DNA from: SABY01 sp964523795
Lineage (GTDB): Bacteria; Bacteroidota; Bacteroidia; Bacteroidales; 4484-276
Direction: 5' to 3'
NCBI GenBank assembly: GCA_964523795.1
Contig: CAZGAO010000047.1
Coordinates: 1-42,022, forward strand
Length of the DNA: 42,022 bases
Below are positions 15,393-24,085 of this stretch, piece by piece. The translations under genes and the position numbers were made by a program. How positions within the stretch are numbered: position 1 is the first letter of the stretch; the number at the start of each line of letters is the position of its first letter. Below the pieces are notes generated by a model. It worked only from the letters and a program-made list of their open reading frames with translations. It was not told the DNA's origin and did no database searches.

Positions 15393-16451
15393 CTATTTCC
15401 CCCTTAAAAATTTATCCAATAACCTGGGCAAGGGATAATGTCCTAGCTCGGCAATGGGCAGCCGGATGAAGTTTTCGCTCGCAACGTATCCCAATTCCTG
15501 GATACTAATTTTTACAAACCGGGCATGGATGCGCTGGTGGGTGAGTTGATGGATGTAATCCCTGGATACCTCCTCGACAAGCGGCATCGAGCCATTTACA
15601 AAATACCGAAACAATTCGTGATTCATCAAGTCATCGATGGGCAGCAGGCGTTCTGTTTCGATTAACGGGAACTCATACAGCCCCTGCCAGATATCTTTGC
15701 CGGCGCGCTTATTAAGTATGGTGTAGTTTTCCCCCTCTTGCCTGGTCGAAATAAAGAGATAGGTAAAATAACGCTGACGAATTTTTATTTTCGAATCTTT
15801 GTAGGGGAGGAGGGCAACCTTATCATTTTGGAAAGCCAGGCATTGATTTTTAAAGATACAGGCCAGGCAATCCGGATTTTTAGGTTTACAATATCTTGCG
15901 CCAAACTCCATCATGGCCTGGTTAAATTTTCCAGCTTGTTTTGGATCGATTAGGTTTTCGAGGGCTTCTTCGATTTGATTTAGACCGCTTCTTTTGTTCA
16001 CCGGCTCTACTATTGCCAGCCAGCGGCTGATTACCCTACTGACGTTGCCATCCACCACCGGATGCACCTGGTTAAAGGCGATCGAGGCGATGGCAGCAGC
16101 GGTGTATCTGCCCACGCCTTTCAGTTTTAGCAAATCTTTGTAATTATCCGGAAAACGGCCACCCAGTTCATTAACGATGGCATGAGCTGCGGCGTGCATG
16201 TTTCTGGCGCGTGAATAATAGCCCAGTCCCTGCCACAGTTTTAGAACATGGTCTTCGTTGGCCTTGGCTAAGTGCTGAACCGTTGGAAAATCAGCAAGAA
16301 AACGCAGGTAGTAAGGCATACCTTGTTCCACGCGGGTTTGCTGCAGGATAACCTCGGAGAGCCATATTTTGTAGGGATTGCGGGTTTTGCGCCAGGGCAA
16401 ATCGCGGTGATGCTCATCGTACCAGGCCAGAAGTTTTTCGGTTTGCAGCAT
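15393..16451 (-). CDS. mutY: A/G-specific adenine DNA glycosylase MutY
   Basis: A 352-residue base-excision repair enzyme that removes adenine mispaired with 8-oxoguanine. It has the HhH-GPD core: catalytic Glu33 (LSEVILQQTRV), hairpin LKLKGVGRYTAAAIASIAF (108-126) and catalytic Asp134 (HPVVDGNVSRV). The [4Fe-4S] ligands have canonical C-x6-C-x2-C-x5-C spacing at Cys188, 195, 198 and 204. The C-terminal NUDIX-like domain that recognises 8-oxoG is present (about 225-345, with DIWQGLYEFPL). Length is normal. It is divergent from the HU gene; a near-match promoter (TAATTTTA) lies about 25 bp upstream of the ATG. Confidence 0.96.
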   Translation of the reverse strand: MLQTEKLLAWYDEHHRDLPWRKTRNPYKIWLSEVILQQTRVEQGMPYYLRFLADFPTVQHLAKANEDHVLKLWQGLGYYSRARNMHAAAHAIVNELGGRFPDNYKDLLKLKGVGRYTAAAIASIAFNQVHPVVDGNVSRVISRWLAIVEPVNKRSGLNQIEEALENLIDPKQAGKFNQAMMEFGARYCKPKNPDCLACIFKNQCLAFQNDKVALLPYKDSKIKIRQRYFTYLFISTRQEGENYTILNKRAGKDIWQGLYEFPLIETERLLPIDDLMNHELFRYFVNGSMPLVEEVSRDYIHQLTHQRIHARFVKISIQELGYVASENFIRLPIAELGHYPLPRLLDKFLRGK

Positions 16452-16544
16452 AAATAAATAGCAGGGCTAAAATTAAAGACAATGAACTGGATTGTGTAGT
16501 TTTTGTTCAAGGAAAAGTATTTATCAATGCGTTTTCTAATTTAA

Positions 16545-16817
16545 TTTGTTGCAGACCTTCACCCGCCCCATTACCCCATAAAGCCCTTTCATTTTGATAC
16601 CGCACCAGCAGCAGCAGAAATCTATTCCCAAATCCTATCTTCTCATTATTCCTACCAACCTTTTGTGGATTCTACTAATGACATAAAAGAAGCATTGCAG
16701 AGGGACGACAATTTGCCCTTCTACAAAAGAAACAACTTTATGAACAGGCGAATTAATATGCCTTCCATTCTGCTGATTAACAAAATTTTAAAATTAATTC
16801 AAAATCTTGCAGGATGA
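16545..16817 (+). pseudogene. Startless 90-codon open frame, possible gene remnant
   Basis: After a TAA at 16542-16544 a frame stays open for 90 codons to TGA 16815-16817, without an ATG/GTG near its beginning. The predicted peptide (including SSHYSYQPFVDSTNDIKEAL and RDDNLPFYKRNNF) has a protein-like composition, but I recognise no family. It lies in the 428-bp gap between mutY and HU. It could be a decayed gene tail or chance; the HU promoter overlaps its 3' end. Confidence 0.25.
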
Positions 16818-16827
16818 AAAAAAATTA

Positions 16828-16835
16828 TATATTTG
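16828..16835 (+). promoter_or_regulatory. Promoter -7 box for the HU gene
   Basis: TATATTTG matches TAnnTTTG exactly, with CTTG 18 bp upstream as a weak -33. It overlaps the longer reading frame beginning at 16814 and so supports translation from ATG 16880. Confidence 0.65.
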
Positions 16836-16879
16836 CAGCCCTATTTACAAATCTAATAATCAAATCATTAAATAGTATT

Positions 16880-17170
16880 ATGACAAAAGCAGAAATTGTA
16901 GCAGAAATTGCGAATAAAACGGGGATTGAGAAGTCGAACGTACAGACCACAGTTGAAGCCTTTATGGACACCATCAAGGGGTCGATGGTAACAGGCGAAA
17001 ACGTTTATTTGAGAGGCTTTGGCAGCTTTACTATCAAGAAGAGAGCCGAAAAAACAGGCCGGAACATCTCGAAGAACACTACCATAATAATACCTGCTCA
17101 CAATATCCCCGCTTTTAAACCGGCGAAGACATTCGTGAATGAAGTAAAAGATAACGTAATAGTAAAATAG
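16880..17170 (+). CDS. HU-family DNA-binding protein
   Basis: A 96-residue histone-like protein that bends and compacts DNA. It has the HU/IHF fold: helical N-terminus TKAEIVAEIANKTGIEKSNVQTTVEAFMDTIK, the beta saddle LRGFGSFTIKKRAEKTGRN, and an arm IIIPAHNIPAFKPAKTF. The usual GRNP arm entry reads GRNI here. The in-frame start at 16814 would add 22 residues but overlaps the promoter, so ATG 16880 is chosen. It is followed 14 bp later by the tiny ribosomal protein gene, a neighbourhood I associate with many Bacteroidota. Confidence 0.93.
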   Translation: MTKAEIVAEIANKTGIEKSNVQTTVEAFMDTIKGSMVTGENVYLRGFGSFTIKKRAEKTGRNISKNTTIIIPAHNIPAFKPAKTFVNEVKDNVIVK

Positions 17171-17184
17171 AAAGGGATTGAACA

Positions 17185-17274
17185 ATGCCAAGTGGAAAGA
17201 AAAGAAAAAGACATAAAATGGCCACACACAAACGCAAAAAGCGTTTGCGGAAAAACAGACACAAAAAGAAGTAA
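17185..17274 (+). CDS. bS22/mS38 (AURKAIP1/COX24)-like small ribosomal protein, 29 residues
   Basis: A very short gene encoding 29 residues: MPSGKKRKRHKMATHKRKKR followed by LRKNRHKKK, almost entirely Lys/Arg/His. This is the COX24/AURKAIP1 signature (KRKRHKMxxHKxKKRLRKxR) of mitochondrial mS38 and its bacterial counterpart, a small-subunit protein that threads rRNA near the decoding centre. An AAAGGGA Shine-Dalgarno-like stretch precedes the ATG. It lies 14 bp after HU, before the terminator at 17288, so it is probably cotranscribed with HU. Identification rests on the motif, not on a search. Confidence 0.85.
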   Translation: MPSGKKRKRHKMATHKRKKRLRKNRHKKK

Positions 17275-17287
17275 TTCTTGTTCGTTT

Positions 17288-17348
17288 TAAAAAATTATTG
17301 CATGTTGCCTGGATAAGACTCTTTGGCAGGATGCAATAATTTTTTTTA
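17288..17348 (+). terminator. Rho-independent terminator after HU-bS22
   Basis: AAAAATTATTGCAT pairs with ATGCAATAATTTTT around an inner GCC/GGC stem, and is followed by an eight-T run. It separates the HU/bS22 unit from the RNase E/G gene. Confidence 0.85.
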
Positions 17349-17408
17349 TCATTATTCCATCCAAAACAATACTCGGATTAAAACAAAATCATACAAAATT
17401 TATAGCAT

Positions 17409-18959
17409 GTGGACAGGGATTTAGTTATCAATGCAAATTCCAACGGGATTGATATTGCCTTGCTGGAGGATAAACATCTGGTAGAACTTACGAAGGAAAA
17501 ATCCAACAAAAAATATTCGGTCGGAGATGTTTATCTGGGAAAGGTGCGCAAACTTATGCCTGGTCTCAACGCAGCCTTTGTTAATGTGGGTTACGAAAAA
17601 GATGCTTTCCTGCATTACCTCGACCTGGGGCCACAGGTGCGCTCGCTTATCAAGTTTACCCGCCTGGCCAGTGCCGGAAAGTTAAACAAGGTGCCCCTGA
17701 GCGAATTCCGCCTGGAACCCGACATCGAAAAAACAGGGAAGATCGCGGATGTACTCACCATCAACCAACCGGTGCTGGTGCAGATTGCCAAAGAACCCAT
17801 CTCGACCAAAGGGCCACGTATCGCCTCCGAAATATCCTTTGCAGGTCGCTACCTGGTGCTCGTGCCTCTGGCCGACCGTATTTCGGTATCGCAAAAAATT
17901 AAAAGTATCGATGAGCGCAAACGGCTCAAAAGGCTGATAAAAAGTATTAAGCCCAACAACTTTGGCGTGATTGTACGCACGGCTTCCGAAAACAAAATGG
18001 TGGCCGACCTGGATGCCGACCTCAAAGAACTGCTGGAAAAGTGGGAATCGATTTCACAAAAACTTAATAAGGCCGAAGCTCCGGTGAAAATCGTGAGCGA
18101 GCTTGATCGTACTTCTGCCATGCTGCGCGACCACCTCAACGAGTCGTTCAACAATATATACGTGGATGATTCGGCATTGGCCGAAGAAGTAAAAAACTTT
18201 ATTAAACGCATTGCCCCCGAAAAGGCCGGCATCGTAAAATCTTACACAGGTTCCAAACCCATCTTTGAGTTTTACGGCGTTGACAAGCAGATAAAAAATT
18301 CGTTTGGCAAAATCGTAACCATCAAAAGCGGAGTTTATCTCATCATCGAACATACCGAAGCTCTGGTGGCTATCGATGTTAATTCGGGACACCGTGTAAA
18401 CAAGGATAAAAATCAGGAAAGCAACTCGCTGGAAGTAAACCTGGAGGCCGCCACCGAAATAGCTCGTCAGCTTCGCCTGCGCGACATCGGGGGTATTATC
18501 GTGGTTGATTTTATTGATATGACCGTAGCCAAACATCGCCAACAGCTCTACGAGCGACTTAAAGATGAGATGGCAAAAGATAAGGCCAAGCACATCGTGC
18601 TAAAGCCCAGCAAATTTGGATTGGTGCAGATTACCCGACAAAGGGTTCGTCCGGCCATGAAAATTGAAATACTCGAAAAGTGCCCGGTATGCAACGGAAC
18701 TGGCGAAAGCAAGGCAGCCGTCCTGATTGTGGACGAAATCGAAAACAATTTGCAATACCTTATCCGCGAACAAAACGAGAAAAAACTTATTGTAACGGTA
18801 CACCCCTTTGTGTATGCTCACCTTACGCGCGGCCTGCCTTCGCTGCGATGGCAATGGATGTGGCGATACAATTGCAAGTTAAAAATAAAACCTTCCTCAG
18901 TGCATCATTTTCTGGAGTATCATTTTTTTAATAAAAATAATGACGAACTGAAGATGTAA
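17409..18959 (+). CDS. rng: Ribonuclease E/G family endoribonuclease
   Basis: A 516-residue endoribonuclease for mRNA decay and rRNA/tRNA maturation. The S1 RNA-binding domain is near the N-terminus (VGDVYLGKVRKLMPGLNAAFVNVGYEKDAFLH, about 37-70). The catalytic magnesium-binding aspartates are Asp323 (AIDVNSGH) and Asp367 (VVDFIDM), 44 residues apart as in E. coli RNase E (43). The Zn-link CPVC is at 425-428. It lacks the long disordered degradosome scaffold of RNase E, so it is RNase G-sized. The start is GTG 17409; the overlapping ATG at 17407 is out of frame and stops after five codons. It stands after the HU/bS22 terminator. Confidence 0.94.
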   Translation: MDRDLVINANSNGIDIALLEDKHLVELTKEKSNKKYSVGDVYLGKVRKLMPGLNAAFVNVGYEKDAFLHYLDLGPQVRSLIKFTRLASAGKLNKVPLSEFRLEPDIEKTGKIADVLTINQPVLVQIAKEPISTKGPRIASEISFAGRYLVLVPLADRISVSQKIKSIDERKRLKRLIKSIKPNNFGVIVRTASENKMVADLDADLKELLEKWESISQKLNKAEAPVKIVSELDRTSAMLRDHLNESFNNIYVDDSALAEEVKNFIKRIAPEKAGIVKSYTGSKPIFEFYGVDKQIKNSFGKIVTIKSGVYLIIEHTEALVAIDVNSGHRVNKDKNQESNSLEVNLEAATEIARQLRLRDIGGIIVVDFIDMTVAKHRQQLYERLKDEMAKDKAKHIVLKPSKFGLVQITRQRVRPAMKIEILEKCPVCNGTGESKAAVLIVDEIENNLQYLIREQNEKKLIVTVHPFVYAHLTRGLPSLRWQWMWRYNCKLKIKPSSVHHFLEYHFFNKNNDELKM

Positions 18960-19075
18960 GCGTTTCGTGCCAAGTTTGCCAGGAAGCCATCATCGATAAA
19001 ACATTTACCTTGCCTTTGCTAAGGCATTAAGGCATCTTTTATTGATACAATATTCATTAAACCAAAACAATATTT

Positions 19076-20071
19076 ATGGAAACAGTTGTAAGCGGCATCC
19101 GGCCAACAGGAAATCTTCATCTGGGAAATTACTTTGGTGCCATCCGCAATTTTTTGAAAATGCAGGAGAGCCACGATTGTTTTTTCTTTATCGCCGACTA
19201 TCATTCGCTCACTACTCATCCCACACCTCAGGATTTGCACGGCAATGTAAAACAAGTGCTTGTTGAATATCTGGCCACAGGCATCGACCCCGAAAAGTGC
19301 TGCCTCTACATCCAGAGCGACCTGCCCGAAACCGCCGAATTGTACCTGCTGCTCAACATGAACGCATACATGGGCGAGTTGGAACGTGTAACAACGTTTA
19401 AAGAAAAAGCCCGCAAGCAGCCCAACAACGTCAACGCCGGGCTGCTGACCTATCCCGCGCTTATGGCCGCCGACATTATTATTCACAAAGCACACAAAGT
19501 GCCCGTTGGCAAAGACCAGGAGCAGCATCTGGAAATGACACGCACCTTTGCGCGCCGTTTTAACCGCATGTACAATCAGGAATTTTTTCCCGAACCCAGT
19601 GCTTTTAATTTTGGTAGTGATTTGATAAAAATCCCCGGCCTGGATGGAAGTGGGAAAATGGGAAAATCGGAAGGCGAAGGCAATGCAATTTTCCTGGCCG
19701 AGGATCCGAAGAGTATTCGCAAAAAAATAATGCGTGCCGTTACCGATACCGGCCCTACTGAAGAAAATTCGCAAAAAACGGAAGCCGTTGATAATCTTTT
19801 TAGCCTGCTCAAAGTGGTGGGACAGCAAGATGCTGTTGACTTTTTCGAGGAGCAATACCGCACTTGCAAAATACGATATGGCGACCTGAAAAAACAACTG
19901 GCCGAGGATGTAATCAAATTTACCAGCCCGTTGCGCGAAAAGATACTTGAAATTTCTGCCGATGAAAAATACCTGAGCAAGGTTGCAAAAATGGGTGCCG
20001 AAAAAGCCCACGAGAGCGGTGCAAAAACCATCAGGGAAGCCCGCGAAATTATTGGCTTCCGTAGTTTTTAA
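19076..20071 (+). CDS. trpS: Tryptophanyl-tRNA synthetase
   Basis: A 331-residue class I aminoacyl-tRNA synthetase that charges tRNA-Trp. The HIGH-equivalent is TGNLHLGNYFG (about 11-21); the KMSKS loop is GKMGKS (193-198), a common variant in this enzyme. The tryptophan-pocket segments FFFIADYHSLTTH, NAYMGELERVTTFKEKA and LLTYPALMAADIIIHKAHKVPVGKDQEQHLEM are all present. Length is typical of bacterial TrpS. It follows the RNase E/G gene by 116 bp with no exact promoter box in between (TACCTTGC at 19006-19013 is only a near match). No tRNA gene or T-box-like leader is seen. Confidence 0.97.
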   Translation: METVVSGIRPTGNLHLGNYFGAIRNFLKMQESHDCFFFIADYHSLTTHPTPQDLHGNVKQVLVEYLATGIDPEKCCLYIQSDLPETAELYLLLNMNAYMGELERVTTFKEKARKQPNNVNAGLLTYPALMAADIIIHKAHKVPVGKDQEQHLEMTRTFARRFNRMYNQEFFPEPSAFNFGSDLIKIPGLDGSGKMGKSEGEGNAIFLAEDPKSIRKKIMRAVTDTGPTEENSQKTEAVDNLFSLLKVVGQQDAVDFFEEQYRTCKIRYGDLKKQLAEDVIKFTSPLREKILEISADEKYLSKVAKMGAEKAHESGAKTIREAREIIGFRSF

Positions 20072-20087
20072 CCACTCACCCCTCTAA

Positions 20088-20103
20088 CTCCCCTTGAGGG
20101 GAG
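20088..20103 (+). terminator. Hairpin after trpS
   Basis: CTCCCC-TTGA-GGGGAG, 16 bp after the trpS stop. There is no T-run, so termination is uncertain; hairpins of this sequence are frequent as dispersed repeats in Bacteroidota. Confidence 0.4.
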
Positions 20104-20183
20104 AACCAGCCAACACACTGGCAACAAAGGGAAGTCCCTATTGCGGATTAACGTGGGCACAAGCAAAATCAGAAAAAATTTGT

Positions 20184-20200
20184 CTTTATCGACAGACACT
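20184..20200. repeat. Solo MITE right terminus
   Basis: CTTTATCGACAGACACT differs by one base from the right terminus of element B (13225-13241) and is followed by AAATA, like the AATTA after the other copies. No left terminus is seen nearby, so this is a remnant or solo end. Confidence 0.6.
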
Positions 20201-20241
20201 AAATAAGGAATTTAGCAGCAGTAATCAAAACCTGATATTCA

Positions 20242-20799
20242 ATGAGAGCTGTAAGAAATCTGATACTTTTTGTACTGATCGGTTTCATCGCTTTTATTTT
20301 GCTTGGCTGGTACTCCGGATTTTTCCATCGTACCAAAGTCGGGATGGAAACCATCGGCCCTTACTACGCCATTTACAAAACCCATATTGGCGATTACAAT
20401 CACAGCCGTCAGTTGCAGGATAGCATCAGAGATGTGCTGTGGGAATTGGGTATCGAAAATTATAAGACCTTCGGAATATTTTTTGACGACCCAGCCAAAA
20501 CGGATTATGACAGTATGCGGAGTTTTATTGGACGGCTTATCCCCAATGATCAGCTAAGTAAAACAGATCGCCTTCCCCCCGGATATCAGCTTTATACTTT
20601 TAAGCAGCAAAATGCTGCACTGGTGAGTCTGCCCTACGTTAATCAGTTTTCGTTGTATGCCGGAATTTATAGAGCCTACCCCTGCATCAGAGATTTTGCC
20701 AAAGCCCAGGGCTATGCTGCCAGCCCCATCATCGAGATACACGACCCGGACATTGACCTGCGTTTTATTTTACCAATTAAAAAAATATCAAGCAAATAA
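20242..20799 (+). CDS. Membrane-anchored GyrI-like domain protein (TEX264-like layout)
   Basis: A 185-residue protein with a single N-terminal transmembrane helix (about 7-25, LILFVLIGFIAFILLGWYSGFF) and a GyrI-like (SHS2-type, small-molecule-binding) domain. Recognisable are the opening strand GPYYAIYKTHIGDY, the central NYKTFGIFFDDPAKTDYDSMRSFIGRLI block and the closing FAKAQGYAASPIIEIHDP. The helix plus a YDDP-type GyrI-like domain is the layout of eukaryotic TEX264. No DNA-binding domain is present, so it is not a BmrR-type regulator. It lies between trpS and hflX with 56 bp to the latter. Ligand and function are unknown. Confidence 0.75.
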   Translation: MRAVRNLILFVLIGFIAFILLGWYSGFFHRTKVGMETIGPYYAIYKTHIGDYNHSRQLQDSIRDVLWELGIENYKTFGIFFDDPAKTDYDSMRSFIGRLIPNDQLSKTDRLPPGYQLYTFKQQNAALVSLPYVNQFSLYAGIYRAYPCIRDFAKAQGYAASPIIEIHDPDIDLRFILPIKKISSK

Positions 20800-20855
20800 A
20801 CCAAAATGACCTATCCTCGTTTTAAGCGTGGATATTTAAACATACAAACGACAAT

Positions 20856-22049
20856 ATGCCACAAAATATAAGTACAGAAATTCAAAAAGAAAAAGTGGTC
20901 ATGGTGGCGGTAAGCACCAGCACTGATGACGATTCGAAAATGAATGAATACCTCGATGAGCTTGCCTTTTTGGTGGAAACTGCCGGCGGTATTCCCATGG
21001 CGCGGTTTACGCAGAAGCTCACTGCTCCCGACCCCAAAACTTTTATCGGTTCGGGCAAGCTCGATGAGGTGAATGCCTATGTGAAAGCCGAAAAAATCGA
21101 TCTCGTGGTTTTTGATGACGAGCTTAGCGGCTCGCAGATAAAAAACATCGAAAGAGTTTTCGAGAAACGCATTCTCGATCGCACAGGCTTAATCCTCGAT
21201 ATTTTTGCCAAACGAGCACGCACGGCTCACGCCAAAACGCAAGTAGAGCTTGCGCAGTACGAGTATTTGCTGCCCCGCCTTACGCGCATGTGGACCCACC
21301 TTGAACGGCAGCGTGGCGGCATCGGCATGCGCGGCCCCGGTGAAACGGAGATTGAAACCGACCGCCGAATTATCCGCGACAAGATTGCCGTACTCAAGAA
21401 AAAATTAGAACAGATCGATAAGCAAATGACGGTGCAGCGCAAGGGGCGGGGTAGTATGATCCGCGTGGCTTTGGTGGGATACACCAACGTGGGTAAATCG
21501 ACCATTATGAACCAACTGGCCAAATCGGAGGTCTTTGCCGAAAATAAACTCTTTGCTACCCTCGACACCACCGTGCGAAAGGTGGTGGTAGAAAATCTGC
21601 CCTTCCTGCTCAGCGACACAGTGGGCTTCATCCGCAAGCTGCCCCACGGCCTGGTTGAATCCTTTAAATCGACGTTGGACGAAGTGCGCGAGGCGGATAT
21701 GCTGCTGCATATCGTGGATATTTCGCATCCCGAATTTGAAGACCAGATTAACGTGGTAAATCAAACACTGACCGAAATCAAAAGTGCCGACAAGCCTACT
21801 TTGATGATTTTTAATAAGATAGATGCCTACACCTGGATAGAAAAGGAAGAAGATGACCTGACCGTAGCTGGTGCTGAGAATGTTACTTTGGAAGAATTGA
21901 AACGCTCGTGGATGGCCAAAAATAATGACCCGGCCATTTTTATCTCAGCCAAGCAAAAAGATAATTGGGATGATTTTAGGAAATTGCTTTACGAACGAGT
22001 GAAGCAGATTCATATCAAGCGTTATCCCTACAACGATTTTTTGTATTAA
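20856..22049 (+). CDS. hflX: GTPase HflX
   Basis: A 397-residue ribosome-associated GTPase that splits stalled or stress-inactivated 70S ribosomes. The HflX-specific N-terminal domain (VVFDDELSGSQIKNIERVF, ILDRTGLILDIFAKRA, then the GGIGMRGPGETEIETDRR loop) precedes a helical linker. The G domain has G1 GYTNVGKST (208-216), G3 DTVGF, and G4 NKID. All elements are intact and length is typical. The stop is 30 bp before lnt, so the two genes are probably cotranscribed. Confidence 0.96.
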   Translation: MPQNISTEIQKEKVVMVAVSTSTDDDSKMNEYLDELAFLVETAGGIPMARFTQKLTAPDPKTFIGSGKLDEVNAYVKAEKIDLVVFDDELSGSQIKNIERVFEKRILDRTGLILDIFAKRARTAHAKTQVELAQYEYLLPRLTRMWTHLERQRGGIGMRGPGETEIETDRRIIRDKIAVLKKKLEQIDKQMTVQRKGRGSMIRVALVGYTNVGKSTIMNQLAKSEVFAENKLFATLDTTVRKVVVENLPFLLSDTVGFIRKLPHGLVESFKSTLDEVREADMLLHIVDISHPEFEDQINVVNQTLTEIKSADKPTLMIFNKIDAYTWIEKEEDDLTVAGAENVTLEELKRSWMAKNNDPAIFISAKQKDNWDDFRKLLYERVKQIHIKRYPYNDFLY

Positions 22050-22079
22050 TCCCCGATTTTAAGAATCAGAATTCTGGAT

Positions 22080-23696
22080 ATGAAACGCAAACACCTTTTT
22101 TTATTATCGCTGCTCTCGGGCTTGATTCTTAGTTTGGGCTGGCCCATGTACGGCTTTCCCTTTTTACTTTTTTTTGGTTTTGTACCGCTACTTTTTATAA
22201 TTGATGCACTGGATAAAAATCCCGAAAGGCACCACAAATACAGTATTTTTCAATACGCCTACCTGGCGTTTTTTACCTGGAATCTGCTAACTACTTGGTG
22301 GATCTGGAACTCAACCATTTTTGGAGCCGTCATGGCGGTCTTGCTCAATTCGCTGTTTATGGCACTTGTGTTTATGATTTATCACCTTAGCAGGCGTGCA
22401 TTTTTCAAGCGGTCTGATGCCATTTATCTATTGGTTTTTTATTGGATAAGTTTCGAGTTTTTGCACTTAGACTGGGACTTGTCGTGGCCCTGGCTAAACC
22501 TGGGGAATGGCTTTGCCATGTTTACCCCGTGGATACAGTGGTACGAATACACGGGCATTTTCGGTGGCTCACTCTGGGTGCTGGTGATGAATATTTTGAT
22601 TTATAAAGCCATCAGAAATTACCTTAGCAAGGCTGGCAAAGCACGGCTAATTTGGAGCATAAGCAAACCGATGCTTGTATTGGCAGTACCCTTAATCATT
22701 TCCGCCTATATTTATTCCAATTATAAAGAAACAGGTGAAAAAATTGTGGTGATTGTAACGCAGCCTAACATTGACCCCTGGACAGAACAGTACGTGCTGC
22801 CGCCCTCCAGGCTACTTGCCCGCAACCTTGCCTTTGCCGATTCGATAATCACCGATGAAACCGATCTGGTGGTTTGCCCCGAATCGGCCATTCAGGAAGA
22901 CCTGTGGCTCGAATCCATCGAAAGTTCAATCTCAGCAAAGCGGATACGCAAGTTTATCGACAAGCATCCTCACAGCAATATAATTATTGGAGCCTCCGCT
23001 TTTCGCTTGTTTGGCGAGGATGAACCGCTCACCAATACGGCGCGCAAGTTTTCGGATGTAGATAAATATTACGAGGCCTTCAATACGGCTTTGTTTTTTA
23101 ATAAAAATAAAGAGGTGGAGTTTTATCACAAGTCCAAGTTAGTCCCTGGGCCCGAGCAGATGCCTTTCCAACGCTTGCTCCGACCCATCCAGAATATCGC
23201 CTTCGATTTGGGAGGCACGGTGGGCAGCCTGGGCTATTCCAAAACCCGAAAAGTTTTCACTACTTCGGATGGAAGATTTAAGGTGCCTGCCATCATTTGT
23301 TACGAATCCATCTATGGCGATTTTGTAAACGGCTTTGTGCGCAACGGTGCCAATATGCTCACGGTAATCACCAACGATGGCTGGTGGGGCAATACGGCCG
23401 GTCATCGCCAGCATTTTACCTTTTCGCGCTTACGTGCCTTAGAGACGCGCCGTCCACTGGCTCGTTCGGCCAACACGGGCATCTCCGCCTTTATCGATCA
23501 GCGCGGCGATGTGATTTTGGAAACGTCTTACTGGATTCCAGCCGTAAAAAAGGCCACCCTTATCACCAACGACAAGCTAACTTTTTATGTAAAATATGGC
23601 GACTACATCGGCAGGATAAGTACGCTGATCGCTGTGCTAATGCTTCTTATCAGCATTTCCATTTCGCTTTCGCGAAAACGTTCGGCAAAGCGATAA
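22080..23696 (+). CDS. lnt: Apolipoprotein N-acyltransferase
   Basis: A 538-residue inner-membrane enzyme that adds the third acyl chain to the N-terminal cysteine of lipoproteins. Six or so transmembrane helices occupy about 1-215, the nitrilase-like catalytic domain about 220-505, and a last helix about 510-530. The catalytic triad is Glu268 (VCPESAIQE), Lys351 (FYHKSKLVPGPE) and Cys407 (IICYESIYG), followed by the conserved NDGWWGNTAGHRQHF. It is downstream of hflX. The carboxyl end is basic (SRKRSAKR). Its presence fits a diderm envelope. The enzyme is complete. Confidence 0.96.
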   Translation: MKRKHLFLLSLLSGLILSLGWPMYGFPFLLFFGFVPLLFIIDALDKNPERHHKYSIFQYAYLAFFTWNLLTTWWIWNSTIFGAVMAVLLNSLFMALVFMIYHLSRRAFFKRSDAIYLLVFYWISFEFLHLDWDLSWPWLNLGNGFAMFTPWIQWYEYTGIFGGSLWVLVMNILIYKAIRNYLSKAGKARLIWSISKPMLVLAVPLIISAYIYSNYKETGEKIVVIVTQPNIDPWTEQYVLPPSRLLARNLAFADSIITDETDLVVCPESAIQEDLWLESIESSISAKRIRKFIDKHPHSNIIIGASAFRLFGEDEPLTNTARKFSDVDKYYEAFNTALFFNKNKEVEFYHKSKLVPGPEQMPFQRLLRPIQNIAFDLGGTVGSLGYSKTRKVFTTSDGRFKVPAIICYESIYGDFVNGFVRNGANMLTVITNDGWWGNTAGHRQHFTFSRLRALETRRPLARSANTGISAFIDQRGDVILETSYWIPAVKKATLITNDKLTFYVKYGDYIGRISTLIAVLMLLISISISLSRKRSAKR

Positions 23697-23783
23697 AAGG
23701 ATCATTAGTACAAGAGCTCGAATTGCAAATCATTTTTAAAAGGATTCCCAGCGATGCGCAAATTGCGGATTATTCGAGTTTCC

Positions 23784-24032
23784 CAGAGACGTGCAAATTA
23801 TGAATCATTAGAAAATTCCCCAGAGACGCGCAGATTATGAATCATTAGAAAATTCCCCAGAGACGCGCAGATTATGAATCATTAGAAAATTCCCCAGAGA
23901 CGCGCAGATTGCGCGTCTGTACATGCGTGCCAATGCCTGGTGGCGGAATTGGATTTTGCAGAGATGCTCTGAATGGGCGATGCAGATGGTTTGTGTTTCG
24001 GCAATGCGTAAAGACGCGCAACTTGCGCGTCT
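23784..24032. repeat. Palindrome island 2 with 37-bp tandem repeats
   Basis: Units starting CAGAGACG at 23784, 23821, 23858 and 23895 repeat every 37 bp (spacer ATTATGAATCATTAGAAAA). The last one is completed into the full palindrome AGACGCGC-AGATT-GCGCGTCT (23898-23918). A second palindrome with centre AACTT is at 24012-24032. The first three units contain only the left arm. With the terminator that follows, this accounts for the 499-bp lnt-pnp gap. Confidence 0.9.
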
Positions 24033-24085
24033 CTTAGTGAATGGTGCGTTTCTCTATCCAGGGGATTCCAATAAATTCCAAAAAA

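Noticed and set aside
16814..16879. Earlier ATG for HU (22 extra residues)
   Set aside because: The promoter box at 16828-16835 lies inside it and the extra residues are not HU-like.
19019..20011. 330-codon antisense ORF across trpS
   Set aside because: TrpS motifs are intact in the sense frame; long antisense frames are expected from its codon bias.
23297..23803. 168-codon ORF overlapping lnt
   Set aside because: Out-of-frame shadow of lnt, whose catalytic motifs are in the real frame, running on into island 2.
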